Below the pieces are notes generated by a model. That model saw only the letters and a program-made list of their open reading frames with translations. It was not told the origin of the DNA and searched no databases. A stretch of DNA of 13,071 nt from contig CAZQNC010000032.1 in the NCBI GenBank assembly GCA_964594625.1, positions 1 to 13,071 of the forward strand, in the 5' to 3' direction. This document shows positions 1 to 6,916 of this stretch, in pieces. Both the position numbers and the translations under genes were made by a program. Position 1 is the stretch's first letter, and the number at the start of each line of letters is the position of its first letter. The DNA comes from CAZESS01 sp964594625. GTDB taxonomy: Archaea > Thermoplasmatota > E2 > UBA202 > DSCA01.

Positions 1-210
1 GCGGAGGCATGGACCTACGTGGCACCGGTACCCGGCGACTTCAACGGCGACGGCACCGTTGACATGGCCGACCTGATGACCATCGCCAACTACTGGGGCG
101 TCACCGACGAAGACTCCGAGTGGAGCGAAGCCGAGCAGTACGACCTCAACGACGACGGCAAGATAGACATCGCGGATCTGACCATCCTCGCCAGCAACTG
201 GACAGGCTAA
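1..210 (+). CDS. C-terminal end of a dockerin-bearing secreted protein (5'-partial)
   Basis: The frame is open from base 1, so only the last 69 residues are present and the catalytic or binding part lies outside the window. Those residues form a dockerin with two calcium-binding loops. Loop 1 (window residues 13-24) places D13, N15, D17, T19, D21 and D24 at the F-hand ligand positions. Loop 2 (48-59) repeats this with D48, N50, D52, K54, D56 and D59. Each loop is followed by a short helix ending in an Asn-x-Trp or Asn-Trp motif. Dockerins plug into cohesin domains on a scaffold. A two-cohesin protein begins only 35 bases downstream on the same strand, which strongly suggests a functional pair and probably one transcript. 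Nothing follows the dockerin, the usual position for this module. The identity of the parent protein is unknown. Confidence 0.88.
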   Translation, partial: AEAWTYVAPVPGDFNGDGTVDMADLMTIANYWGVTDEDSEWSEAEQYDLNDDGKIDIADLTILASNWTG

Positions 211-233
211 ATTGAACACGCGACAACCTACAC

Positions 234-240
234 AGGAGAG
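234..240 (+). promoter_or_regulatory. Shine-Dalgarno for the two-cohesin gene
   Basis: AGGAGAG ends five bases before the ATG at 246, which supports this start. I see no clear TATA box in the 35-base gap after the dockerin gene, consistent with cotranscription. Confidence 0.7.
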
Positions 241-245
241 ATAAA

Positions 246-2936
246 ATGAAAGGAAAAGTAGCAGCACGGTACACCTCCCTCCTCCTTGCCCTCTTTCTCG
301 TGGCAGGGGTAGCAGGAGGACTGCAGTGGAGCCCCCATTCGATGACAGCATCGGCCAACGGCGGTGCGACGACCATCATAGCCATCGAGCCGGCCAGCCA
401 GCAGGCGGCCCTCGGCAGCCAGGTCACCGTCAACATCACCGTTGACTCGACCGCTGAACCGCTCGCGTCACTCCAGGTCGACCTCACCTTTGACACCACG
501 GTGCTCAACGTCACCGGCGTCTCAGACGGCGGCATGTTCGACAACTGGGGGCCCGGCACCCCGACCATCAACAACACTGTCGGCGTCGTGCAGGGCATCG
601 CAGCCTACAACGACCTCGGGTCGGGCAACACCACGGCCCAGGGCACCCTGGCCACCGTCACCTTCAATGTCACCGATGAAGGAAGCGGCGCAATCGACGT
701 CACCGACGTGCTGGCCTACGGATACGACGGATCATACTACCAGATAGACGCGGCGAACATAGCCGTCACCGGCGGCACCATCGCCACGGCGACCATGCTG
801 AACCTGGAGCCAGCGGAATCCATGCTTTCATCCGGGGACACCGTCAGCCTGGACGTCTGGATGACCCCGGCGGAGCCCGTGCAGAGCCTGTCGTTCAACG
901 TCACGTTTTACCCGTCGATACTCCAGGCGGACACCGTCATCAACGGCTCGCTGTTCGACTTCCCACCCGTCGACTACACGATAAACAACACGGCCGGCAC
1001 CATATCGAATATCTCGCTGCTGCGCCTCGGACCGGCAGTGGGCGACCCCGCCATCGTGGCGACCATCCAGTTCACCGCGGCTGACGCCGGCGTTTCACCC
1101 GTCGAAATCCAGGATGCACTGGTACGGGACAGCGGCGGCGACCCACTGGTCACCGCCTCATCCGGCGCCACCGTCACCGTCGACGGCACCCCGCCCGAGA
1201 TAACCGACCACACACCCGGCAATGCCACCACGGGCGACGACTTCACCTTCAACGCCACCGTCACAGACAACCTGGCCGTCGACACCGTAACGGTCACCTA
1301 CTGGTACGGCTCCGGCACGCCCACCACGGCAACCATGGAAACCGGCAGCGACTACATGAAAACCATCACGATAGCGGAAGACGCCATCCACGACCTCCAC
1401 TACTACATCAACGCCACCGACACCTCCGGCAACTGGAACCAGACCGACACCATGACGGTCACCGTCGAAGACAACGACAGCCCGGCCGTCACCGCGACAA
1501 GCGAGGACGTCACCGTCGGCACCGGCGACACCGTCACCCTCTGGGCAAACGGCACCGACAACATCGCCGTCACCGGCGCAAACATCACCATCGACGGCGA
1601 CAGCCACCCCATGACCCTGAACGAGCCAGAGGACCGATGGGAATACAGCTACATGGCTCCCTCAGACCAGACAGGCGACCTCACCTACACCGTCACCGTG
1701 TACGACGCAGCCGGCAACACCGGCACCAGCGCGGTCTACACCATCACCATCGAAGACGACGACAATCCCACCATCACCGCGACAAGCGAGGACGTCACCG
1801 TCGGCACCGGCAACACCGTCACCCTCTGGGTCAGCGGCACCGACAACATCGAGGTCACAGCAGCAACCATCACCATCGACGGCGGCGCAGCCCAGGACAT
1901 GACCTGGAACACCGGGCAGAGCCGCTATGAATACAGCTACGCGGCCTCATCCAGCAGCACCGCCAACCACGACTACGCGGTCACCCTCGCCGACGAAGCA
2001 GGCAACACCGCCGCCAGCAGCACCTACACCATCACCGTCAACGACAACGACAACCCCTCGCTGAGCCTCAGCGGACCCAGCGGCACCATCGACACCTCCT
2101 CGGTCAGCTACTCATGGAGCGCATCAGACAACGTCGGCGTAGCCACCGTGCAATACCGGCTGGACGGATACGACACCTCATGGATAACCACCAGCGGAGA
2201 CAGCAAAACATACACCGGCCTGGCAGACGGCAGCTACACCTTCCAGGTACGCGCCACTGACGCAGCCGGCAACACCGCCACCAGCACCAGGTCAATCACC
2301 GTGGACACCAACACGCCGCCGAGCGCCTCGTTTACCTATACGCCGTCGAGCCCCACCGACCTTGACACCATCACCTTCGACGCATCCGCCTCCACCGACA
2401 CCGACGGCGACATCGTCAACTGGACGTGGGCCTTCGGCGACGGCACCAAAGCCTACGGGGAAACAGCCACGCAAACCTACGCCGACAACGACACCTACAC
2501 GGTCACGCTCACCGTCACGGACGACAAGGACGACACCGATACCCTCAGCAAGCAGGTCACCGTGGCAAACGACCCGCCCGAAGCCGTTATCACCACCGAC
2601 CCATCCGACACGGCACAGATAGACGAGGAGATACAGTTCAACTCGACGCTTTCAGGCGACGACGACGGCACCATCGCCAGCTACGCATGGGACTTCGGCG
2701 ACGGCAACACCAGCACCCAGGCCAACCCGACGCATGCCTACGAGAAAGACGGCGACTACCAGGTAACCCTGACGGTCACCGACAACGACGGCGACACGGA
2801 CAGCGCAACGGTCACCCTGACCGTCGAAGAGGACCAGCCCGACTACCTGCTGCCCATCATCGCTATCATCGTACTGGTCGTCATCGCGATCGTCGTGGTG
2901 CTCGTGTGGCGACGCAGAAGCATGGGCGGCGAATAA
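246..2936 (+). CDS. Membrane-anchored scaffoldin-like protein: two cohesins, Ig-like repeats, two PKD domains
   Basis: This 896-residue surface protein is built like a small scaffoldin. Residues 1 to about 38 are a signal peptide with a hydrophobic core near 11-25. Cohesin 1 covers about 41-178 and cohesin 2 about 182-313. Each starts with a PA-containing strand and has the alternating V-x-V strands and hydrophobic L-x-F strand of the family. Four Ig-like domains follow (about 316-411, 412-506, 507-602, 603-690), the middle two being near-duplicates. Two PKD domains (about 691-774 and 777-860) carry the WAFGDG and WDFGDG motifs. A transmembrane helix (about 868-889) is followed by RRR and a short cytoplasmic tail, so the cohesins face outward. 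At least fifteen N-x-S/T sequons suggest heavy glycosylation. It is probably coexpressed with the dockerin gene upstream. Domain boundaries are approximate; the cohesin call rests on pattern and on the adjacent dockerin. Confidence 0.85.
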   Translation: MKGKVAARYTSLLLALFLVAGVAGGLQWSPHSMTASANGGATTIIAIEPASQQAALGSQVTVNITVDSTAEPLASLQVDLTFDTTVLNVTGVSDGGMFDNWGPGTPTINNTVGVVQGIAAYNDLGSGNTTAQGTLATVTFNVTDEGSGAIDVTDVLAYGYDGSYYQIDAANIAVTGGTIATATMLNLEPAESMLSSGDTVSLDVWMTPAEPVQSLSFNVTFYPSILQADTVINGSLFDFPPVDYTINNTAGTISNISLLRLGPAVGDPAIVATIQFTAADAGVSPVEIQDALVRDSGGDPLVTASSGATVTVDGTPPEITDHTPGNATTGDDFTFNATVTDNLAVDTVTVTYWYGSGTPTTATMETGSDYMKTITIAEDAIHDLHYYINATDTSGNWNQTDTMTVTVEDNDSPAVTATSEDVTVGTGDTVTLWANGTDNIAVTGANITIDGDSHPMTLNEPEDRWEYSYMAPSDQTGDLTYTVTVYDAAGNTGTSAVYTITIEDDDNPTITATSEDVTVGTGNTVTLWVSGTDNIEVTAATITIDGGAAQDMTWNTGQSRYEYSYAASSSSTANHDYAVTLADEAGNTAASSTYTITVNDNDNPSLSLSGPSGTIDTSSVSYSWSASDNVGVATVQYRLDGYDTSWITTSGDSKTYTGLADGSYTFQVRATDAAGNTATSTRSITVDTNTPPSASFTYTPSSPTDLDTITFDASASTDTDGDIVNWTWAFGDGTKAYGETATQTYADNDTYTVTLTVTDDKDDTDTLSKQVTVANDPPEAVITTDPSDTAQIDEEIQFNSTLSGDDDGTIASYAWDFGDGNTSTQANPTHAYEKDGDYQVTLTVTDNDGDTDSATVTLTVEEDQPDYLLPIIAIIVLVVIAIVVVLVWRRRSMGGE
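1491..1545 (+). repeat. Direct repeat copy 1 inside the two-cohesin gene
   Basis: A 55-base segment matches 1776-1830 at all but one position. It encodes the first strands of an Ig-like domain (T-A-T-S-E-D-V-T-V-G-T-G). The 285-base period equals one 95-residue domain. Confidence 0.9.
1776..1830 (+). repeat. Direct repeat copy 2 inside the two-cohesin gene
   Basis: Second copy of the 55-base repeat, differing from 1491-1545 by one base that turns Asp into Asn. A further shared stretch (GGCACCGACAACATCG) follows at the same spacing in both copies. This marks a recent tandem duplication of an Ig-like domain. Confidence 0.9.
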
Positions 2937-2940
2937 ACCC

Positions 2941-2980
2941 TCTTTTTCCCTCTGTTTTTCCCCTTTTTGTCTTTCTTTTT
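2941..2980 (+). terminator. Oligo-T terminator after the two-cohesin gene
   Basis: Four runs of five T (2943-2947, 2955-2959, 2964-2968, 2976-2980) lie in a pyrimidine-only tract just after the stop codon. Repeated T runs without a hairpin are the usual intrinsic terminator in archaea. The next gene has its own promoter immediately downstream. Confidence 0.75.
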
Positions 2981-2993
2981 ACCATTCAGTGAA

Positions 2994-3002
2994 ATTTAAA
3001 TA
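2994..3002 (+). promoter_or_regulatory. TATA box for the single-cohesin gene
   Basis: ATTTAAATA stands out against the GC-rich background, about 49 bases before the ATG at 3047. An archaeal start site about 25 bases downstream would fall near 3023, leaving a leader of about 24 bases with GGGGGT at 3034-3039 as a weak SD. Confidence 0.65.
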
Positions 3003-3046
3003 GGTGAATTCAATACAATTGATAAAGAATACCGGGGGTCATCAAT

Positions 3047-5677
3047 ATGAACAAAATGTCGAGATTTGCCATCAGTTTGTTAGTTGTCAGTTTTCTGTCA
3101 GCTGGAGGGATAACGGGAGCACTGGTAATGGTGAACGCGTCTCCGGACACCACCATCGCCATTTCTCCGGCCAGCCAGAGCGTTGGCGTCGGTGACACGT
3201 TTACCGTCGACGTGTACGTCGACCCGGACCAGCCCATACGGGGCGTCCAGTGCTCGCTTACATTCAATTCCTCTCTGCTGCAGGCCGAACAGGTGACAGA
3301 AGGAGATATCTTCAGCGGTTACACCACCTTTTTCATCGGAGGAAACATCCACAACGCCTCCGGAGAAATCCGGGGTATCGCCAACATGATATTCGGAGAC
3401 GGCAACACCTCCACCGAGGGCACGTTTGCCACCATCACCTTCGAGGCAATCGCAGCAGGCACCGCCACCATCGCGTTCAACATGTCAGATGACAACACCG
3501 TCATCGTCACCGGTGACAGCCAGACAGTCGAGCCTGCTCCCAGCGACGGCACCGTCACCGTTACCGAGGAACCAAACACGCCTCCATCCTGCACGCTGAC
3601 CGCCAGCCCGACGGCAGGCGCCCCTCCCCTCGACGTAACCTTTACCATGTCAGCCACCGACACAGATGGTACCATACAGGCATGGGAGCTCGACATCAAC
3701 AATGACGGGACACCGGAATATCAGGGAACGGGCACCCCGCCCGCGTCACAGGAGCACACCTATACCACGACGGGGACATACACCGCACGTCTCACCGTTA
3801 CCGACGACGACAGTGCAACAGGAGACGACACCGCCATCGTCACCGTCAGCGAGGGCAACCAGCCCCCTACCACCACCATCACCGATGCCCCATCAGGAAC
3901 CATATACTATCGTGACGTCTCCTTCACATGGACGGGTACCGACGACAGCACACCCACCCAGGACCTCGAATATGCGTACATGCTTGAGGGTCCCCAGCGG
4001 GACAGTGAATGGTCCCGATGGACCTCTGAGACCTCCGCCGAGTACAGTGGCCTTGAGGTCGGCAGCTACACGTTCAGCGCCAAAGCCCGTGACGCAGAAA
4101 AGCTTGAAGGTGCCCCGGATACCGCGTCGTTCACCGTCGCTGACGACACCCCACCGGTCATCTCCGCGGTCACCGCCACGCCCAGTCTTCAGGTCGTCAA
4201 CAACTCCGTTAACATCTCCTGCACCGTGACCGACGACTTCTCCGTCAAATCAGTGTCCGTCCACATCGTGTTCCCCAACGCCATGACCACAAACAGCACC
4301 ATGGCGAGCGGCGAAGGAGACAGCTATTACTATCAGACAACCTATCAGCAGACAGGAACCCATACGTTTACCATCTGGGCCTTCGACGCCAGCGGTAACG
4401 GCGTCTCAGCCCAGGGCACATTCGAGATAACCGACGAGGATACCACCCCGCCCCATATAACCGACGTCACGGTCAGCCCTTCGACGGTCGAAGCCGGCGA
4501 AAACGTCGTTATCACGGCCAACGTCACCGACGACCTGTCACTTGCCGACGTCCGCCTGGCCCTCACCTATCCCGATGACAGCACCGAAAACGTTTCCATT
4601 TTCCAGAACGTCAGCGGCATCGAAGCAATGACCTACTACTGCCAGCAGCCCTACTACGACCTCGGCAACTACACTTTTTACATTTACGCGGTCGACGACG
4701 CGGGCAACGGCAACACCTCGCAGGAGGAAACCTTCACGGTGCAGGACACCACGCCTCCGGCGTTCTCCAACGTCGCCGCCACGCCCGCGGCGGCCACGTA
4801 CAACGCGGCGGTCAACCTGTCAGCCACGGTGACAGATGCCGTCGGCGTCCAGGACGTGTTCCTCAAAATCATCGACCCAGACGACGACGTCACCAACACA
4901 TCTATCCTCGAACAGGTGGTCAACGACACCTACTACAGCGAAACATCCTACACCACGCTCGGCACCTACGAGTACAGCTTCTACGCGGTCGACGGCGAAG
5001 GCAACGGCAACACGTCCAGCATCAAGACCTTCAAGGTCGAAGACGTCACACCGCCCGAGGTGACGCTCACCGCGCCAAACGGCGGCGAAAACATCTCAGG
5101 CGACGTGGACATCACATGGAACGCCACCGACACGGCAACCGCCAACGACTCAGCGCTCGAGGTCACATTAAAATACAGCGCCGACGAAGGCGTGTCATGG
5201 CAGACCATCGTTGCAGATACGGCAAACGACGGCACATATGAATGGGACACCGACGGTCTCGACGACGGCACCGAGTATCTCCTCAAAATATCCGTCTCGG
5301 ATCCCTCAAACAACGACGGCACCGACATCTCGGATGCAGTCTTCACCGTCGACAACACGGCACCCGTGGTCACCCTGGAAAAGCCGACCGCCAACAACCT
5401 CTACCTCTTCGACCGGGAAATCCTTCCCGTCCTCCGCGCCAAGGCGGTCATCGTCGGTCAGATAACGGTCAGCGTGAGCGCGTCCGATGCCACGTCCGGC
5501 ATGGACCGGGTTTCCTTCCTCGTGGACGGGGTAGAAAAAGCATCTGACGGAACAGCGCCCTACGAATGGCTATGGGACGACACGGTACTGTTTTCCCACA
5601 CGCTCAAAATCGTTGCCTACGACAACGCCGGCAACCGGGCGGAGCAGAGCGTTTCCGTCAGCGTCTACAATATCTAG
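3047..5677 (+). CDS. Secreted single-cohesin protein with PKD and multiple Ig-like domains
   Basis: This 876-residue protein resembles the upstream scaffold but has one cohesin and no membrane anchor. A signal peptide covers residues 1 to about 30. The cohesin (about 33-174) opens with ISPASQ, close to IEPASQ in the first protein. A PKD-like domain (178-268) follows, then a domain with Tyr-rich strands resembling the Y_Y_Y fold (272-365). Three roughly 100-residue Ig-like repeats (368-464, 468-566, 569-666) share TPP at the start and, in the last two, YAVD and GNGNTS near the end. A domain at 668-770 contains the PNGGE motif. The final Ig-like module (773-876) has the NLYLF, VDG, APYEW and AYDNAGN signatures. 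That module resembles the C-terminus of the papain-like peptidase at 10031. The gene has its own promoter. Met4 at 3056 is an alternative start. Surface retention without an anchor may depend on the terminal module or on protein partners. Confidence 0.83.
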   Translation: MNKMSRFAISLLVVSFLSAGGITGALVMVNASPDTTIAISPASQSVGVGDTFTVDVYVDPDQPIRGVQCSLTFNSSLLQAEQVTEGDIFSGYTTFFIGGNIHNASGEIRGIANMIFGDGNTSTEGTFATITFEAIAAGTATIAFNMSDDNTVIVTGDSQTVEPAPSDGTVTVTEEPNTPPSCTLTASPTAGAPPLDVTFTMSATDTDGTIQAWELDINNDGTPEYQGTGTPPASQEHTYTTTGTYTARLTVTDDDSATGDDTAIVTVSEGNQPPTTTITDAPSGTIYYRDVSFTWTGTDDSTPTQDLEYAYMLEGPQRDSEWSRWTSETSAEYSGLEVGSYTFSAKARDAEKLEGAPDTASFTVADDTPPVISAVTATPSLQVVNNSVNISCTVTDDFSVKSVSVHIVFPNAMTTNSTMASGEGDSYYYQTTYQQTGTHTFTIWAFDASGNGVSAQGTFEITDEDTTPPHITDVTVSPSTVEAGENVVITANVTDDLSLADVRLALTYPDDSTENVSIFQNVSGIEAMTYYCQQPYYDLGNYTFYIYAVDDAGNGNTSQEETFTVQDTTPPAFSNVAATPAAATYNAAVNLSATVTDAVGVQDVFLKIIDPDDDVTNTSILEQVVNDTYYSETSYTTLGTYEYSFYAVDGEGNGNTSSIKTFKVEDVTPPEVTLTAPNGGENISGDVDITWNATDTATANDSALEVTLKYSADEGVSWQTIVADTANDGTYEWDTDGLDDGTEYLLKISVSDPSNNDGTDISDAVFTVDNTAPVVTLEKPTANNLYLFDREILPVLRAKAVIVGQITVSVSASDATSGMDRVSFLVDGVEKASDGTAPYEWLWDDTVLFSHTLKIVAYDNAGNRAEQSVSVSVYNI
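5674..5677. other. Overlapping convergent stop codons (CTAG)
   Basis: The plus-strand cohesin gene stops at TAG 5675-5677. The minus-strand rpl11 gene stops at TAG read from 5676 to 5674. Both stops lie in the palindrome CTAG, so the convergent genes overlap by three bases and each transcript must end inside the other gene. Confidence 0.95.
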
Positions 5678-6150
5678 GAAAACAGGGAGTCGTAGGCTCC
5701 CTCATCTATCTCTTTTCCAACCTTTTTCGGGTCCTTATCTTCAACCTTGATACCCATGGAAACACAGGTGCCGACCACTTCCTTGGCTTTTTCCTTCATC
5801 GACTTGCCCAGCAATCCGGTTTTCTTCATTTTTGCAATGTCGATGGCATCCTGCATCGAGATGTTACCCACTTTTTCCTCGCGGGGGTTGGACGAGCCCT
5901 TATCAACGCCGGCTCGCTTGAGAATAAGCGCAGACGCCGGCGGCGTCCCGACCTCTATCTCATACTCCTTGGTAGCCGGGTCGATGCTAATCTTGACCGG
6001 CACCGTCGTATCCTGGAAATCCTTCGTCTGCTCGTTTATATCGTTCACGACCTCCATGATGTTAACGCCGTGGGGGCCGAGCGCGGGCCCAATCGGGGGG
6101 CCGGCGGATGCTTTTCCTCCTTCTACCAGTACTTCTACAACTTCTGTCAT
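5674..6150 (-). CDS. rpl11: Large ribosomal subunit protein uL11 (L11)
   Basis: This 158-residue protein is uL11, which binds the GTPase-associated region of 23S rRNA and anchors the ribosomal stalk. The N-terminal domain has the glycine- and proline-rich signature AGPPIGPALGPHGVN (residues 16-30) followed by the helix VVNDIN. The rRNA-binding C-terminal domain contains the segment from GTPPASALILKRAG through the Ser-Asn-rich loop to the AKMK helix. Archaeal L11 has a C-terminal tail longer than the bacterial form, and the length here fits. It starts eight bases after the spt5 stop, with GGAATAGGAAT before the ATG, so it belongs to that operon. In many euryarchaea rpl1, rpl10 and rpl12 follow; here a convergent cohesin gene occupies that position. 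Confidence 0.97.
   Translation of the reverse strand: MTEVVEVLVEGGKASAGPPIGPALGPHGVNIMEVVNDINEQTKDFQDTTVPVKISIDPATKEYEIEVGTPPASALILKRAGVDKGSSNPREEKVGNISMQDAIDIAKMKKTGLLGKSMKEKAKEVVGTCVSMGIKVEDKDPKKVGKEIDEGAYDSLFS
5685..5727 (+). terminator. Possible terminator of the single-cohesin gene, inside the rpl11 3' end
   Basis: GGGAG (5685-5689) can pair with CTCCC (5697-5701) around a seven-base loop. T runs follow at 5713-5716 and 5723-5727. These are the nearest T-rich signals after the cohesin stop, but they are also rpl11 codons, so the call is weak. Confidence 0.35.
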
Positions 6151-6158
6151 AATTATTC

Positions 6159-6635
6159 CTATTCCTCTTGCTTTTTGAGCACTCTTACCTGTTCGCCCCT
6201 GACCGTGATGGGAATGGGAACCATGGCCTCCAGCAGCTCCACCGTAATCTCCTCCTTCGCGTCATCGATACGCGTCACCTTGGCCTTCTCTCCCTTAAAC
6301 GGTCCGGATACAAGCTCGATGATGTTTCCCTCTTCCACGTTGGCGACCGCCGAGGGCGGGAAGAGGAAATGCTCTATCTCTTCGAATGCAACATCTTTAT
6401 CGAGCACATCGCGGGCATAGCGCATGTGCCGTATAAGTTTTTTGATGACGTCGACATCGTAGCCTTCAACGAAAATGTAGCCCCGCAGCTCGCGCGGCGC
6501 CAGCACGGACAGCACGTCCGCCTGCTCCTTTTTCACCATCTTGTAGAGCATGTTGGCCACGTTTTCCTCCTGTCCCACCTGCGTCTTGACCACGAAAATC
6601 TGGGACGACTCCTGCGTTTCAGGTGATTCCATCAT
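6159..6635 (-). CDS. spt5: Transcription elongation factor Spt5 (NusG-like)
   Basis: At 158 residues this is the archaeal form of Spt5/NusG, which with Spt4 clamps RNA polymerase on DNA and raises processivity. The NGN domain runs from about residue 12 (IFVVKTQVGQEENVA) to 95 and includes APRELRGYIFVEG, the strand that meets the polymerase clamp. A KOW domain (about 100-150) has the signature GPFKGEKAKV and ends with RVLKK. Two Met codons in tandem begin the gene; the first lies one base beyond the secE stop, so translation is probably coupled. This position between secE and rpl11 is ancient and shared with bacteria. Confidence 0.96.
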   Translation of the reverse strand: MMESPETQESSQIFVVKTQVGQEENVANMLYKMVKKEQADVLSVLAPRELRGYIFVEGYDVDVIKKLIRHMRYARDVLDKDVAFEEIEHFLFPPSAVANVEEGNIIELVSGPFKGEKAKVTRIDDAKEEITVELLEAMVPIPITVRGEQVRVLKKQEE

Positions 6636-6636
6636 C

Positions 6637-6903
6637 TTACAGTCCTATGAGATCTCCAATCCACGGTGCCACCTGGCTGGCCAGCAGATAGATCACGAAG
6701 CCGATAACGCCGATGATGACAATGCCGATAGCCGCCATCTGGGCGCTCTTCACGTATTCCTCCTCCTCCGGGTTCCGGGCCATCTTCAGCACGCGGCCAT
6801 ATTTGCCCTTACCCATCCGCTCCGTTCGCTTCTCTATCCTGTGCTGCAGCTCCCAGGCGCGCTCCATCGCTGGACTCATTTCCTTGCCACTTTTGTTGCT
6901 CAT
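6637..6903 (-). CDS. secE: Preprotein translocase subunit SecE (Sec61 gamma)
   Basis: This 88-residue protein has a charged cytoplasmic N-terminus, an amphipathic helix (about 15-50, rich in Arg, Lys and Glu), the acidic motif NPEEEEY that precedes the membrane segment in Sec61 gamma proteins, and one transmembrane helix at about 57-78. SecE clamps the two halves of SecY in the protein-conducting channel. I chose ATG 6903 over the in-frame GTG at 6912 because GGTGAT (6913 to 6908), complementary to the archaeal 16S 3' end, lies four bases before the ATG and would overlap the GTG. The gene sits between ftsZ and spt5. Confidence 0.92.
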   Translation of the reverse strand: MSNKSGKEMSPAMERAWELQHRIEKRTERMGKGKYGRVLKMARNPEEEEYVKSAQMAAIGIVIIGVIGFVIYLLASQVAPWIGDLIGL

Positions 6904-6907
6904 AGGT

Positions 6908-6913
6908 ATCACC
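6908..6913 (-). promoter_or_regulatory. Shine-Dalgarno that sets the secE start
   Basis: GGTGAT on the minus strand, four bases before ATG 6903. It lies in the gap after the ftsZ stop and decides against the upstream GTG. Confidence 0.75.
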
Positions 6914-6916
6914 CGT

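Noticed and set aside
1190..2850. Repetitive ACCGTCACC-type sequence that could suggest a CRISPR or satellite array
   Set aside because: The periodicity is codon-level: Thr-Val and Asp codons of Ig-like and PKD domains, with no constant repeat-spacer pattern.
5566..6420. Plus-strand frame of 284 codons across the cohesin end, rpl11 and spt5
   Set aside because: It is antisense to two unmistakable genes and out of frame with the third; no recognisable domain.
6904..6912. GTG start giving a three-residue longer SecE
   Set aside because: The GTG overlaps the SD element that serves the ATG at 6903.
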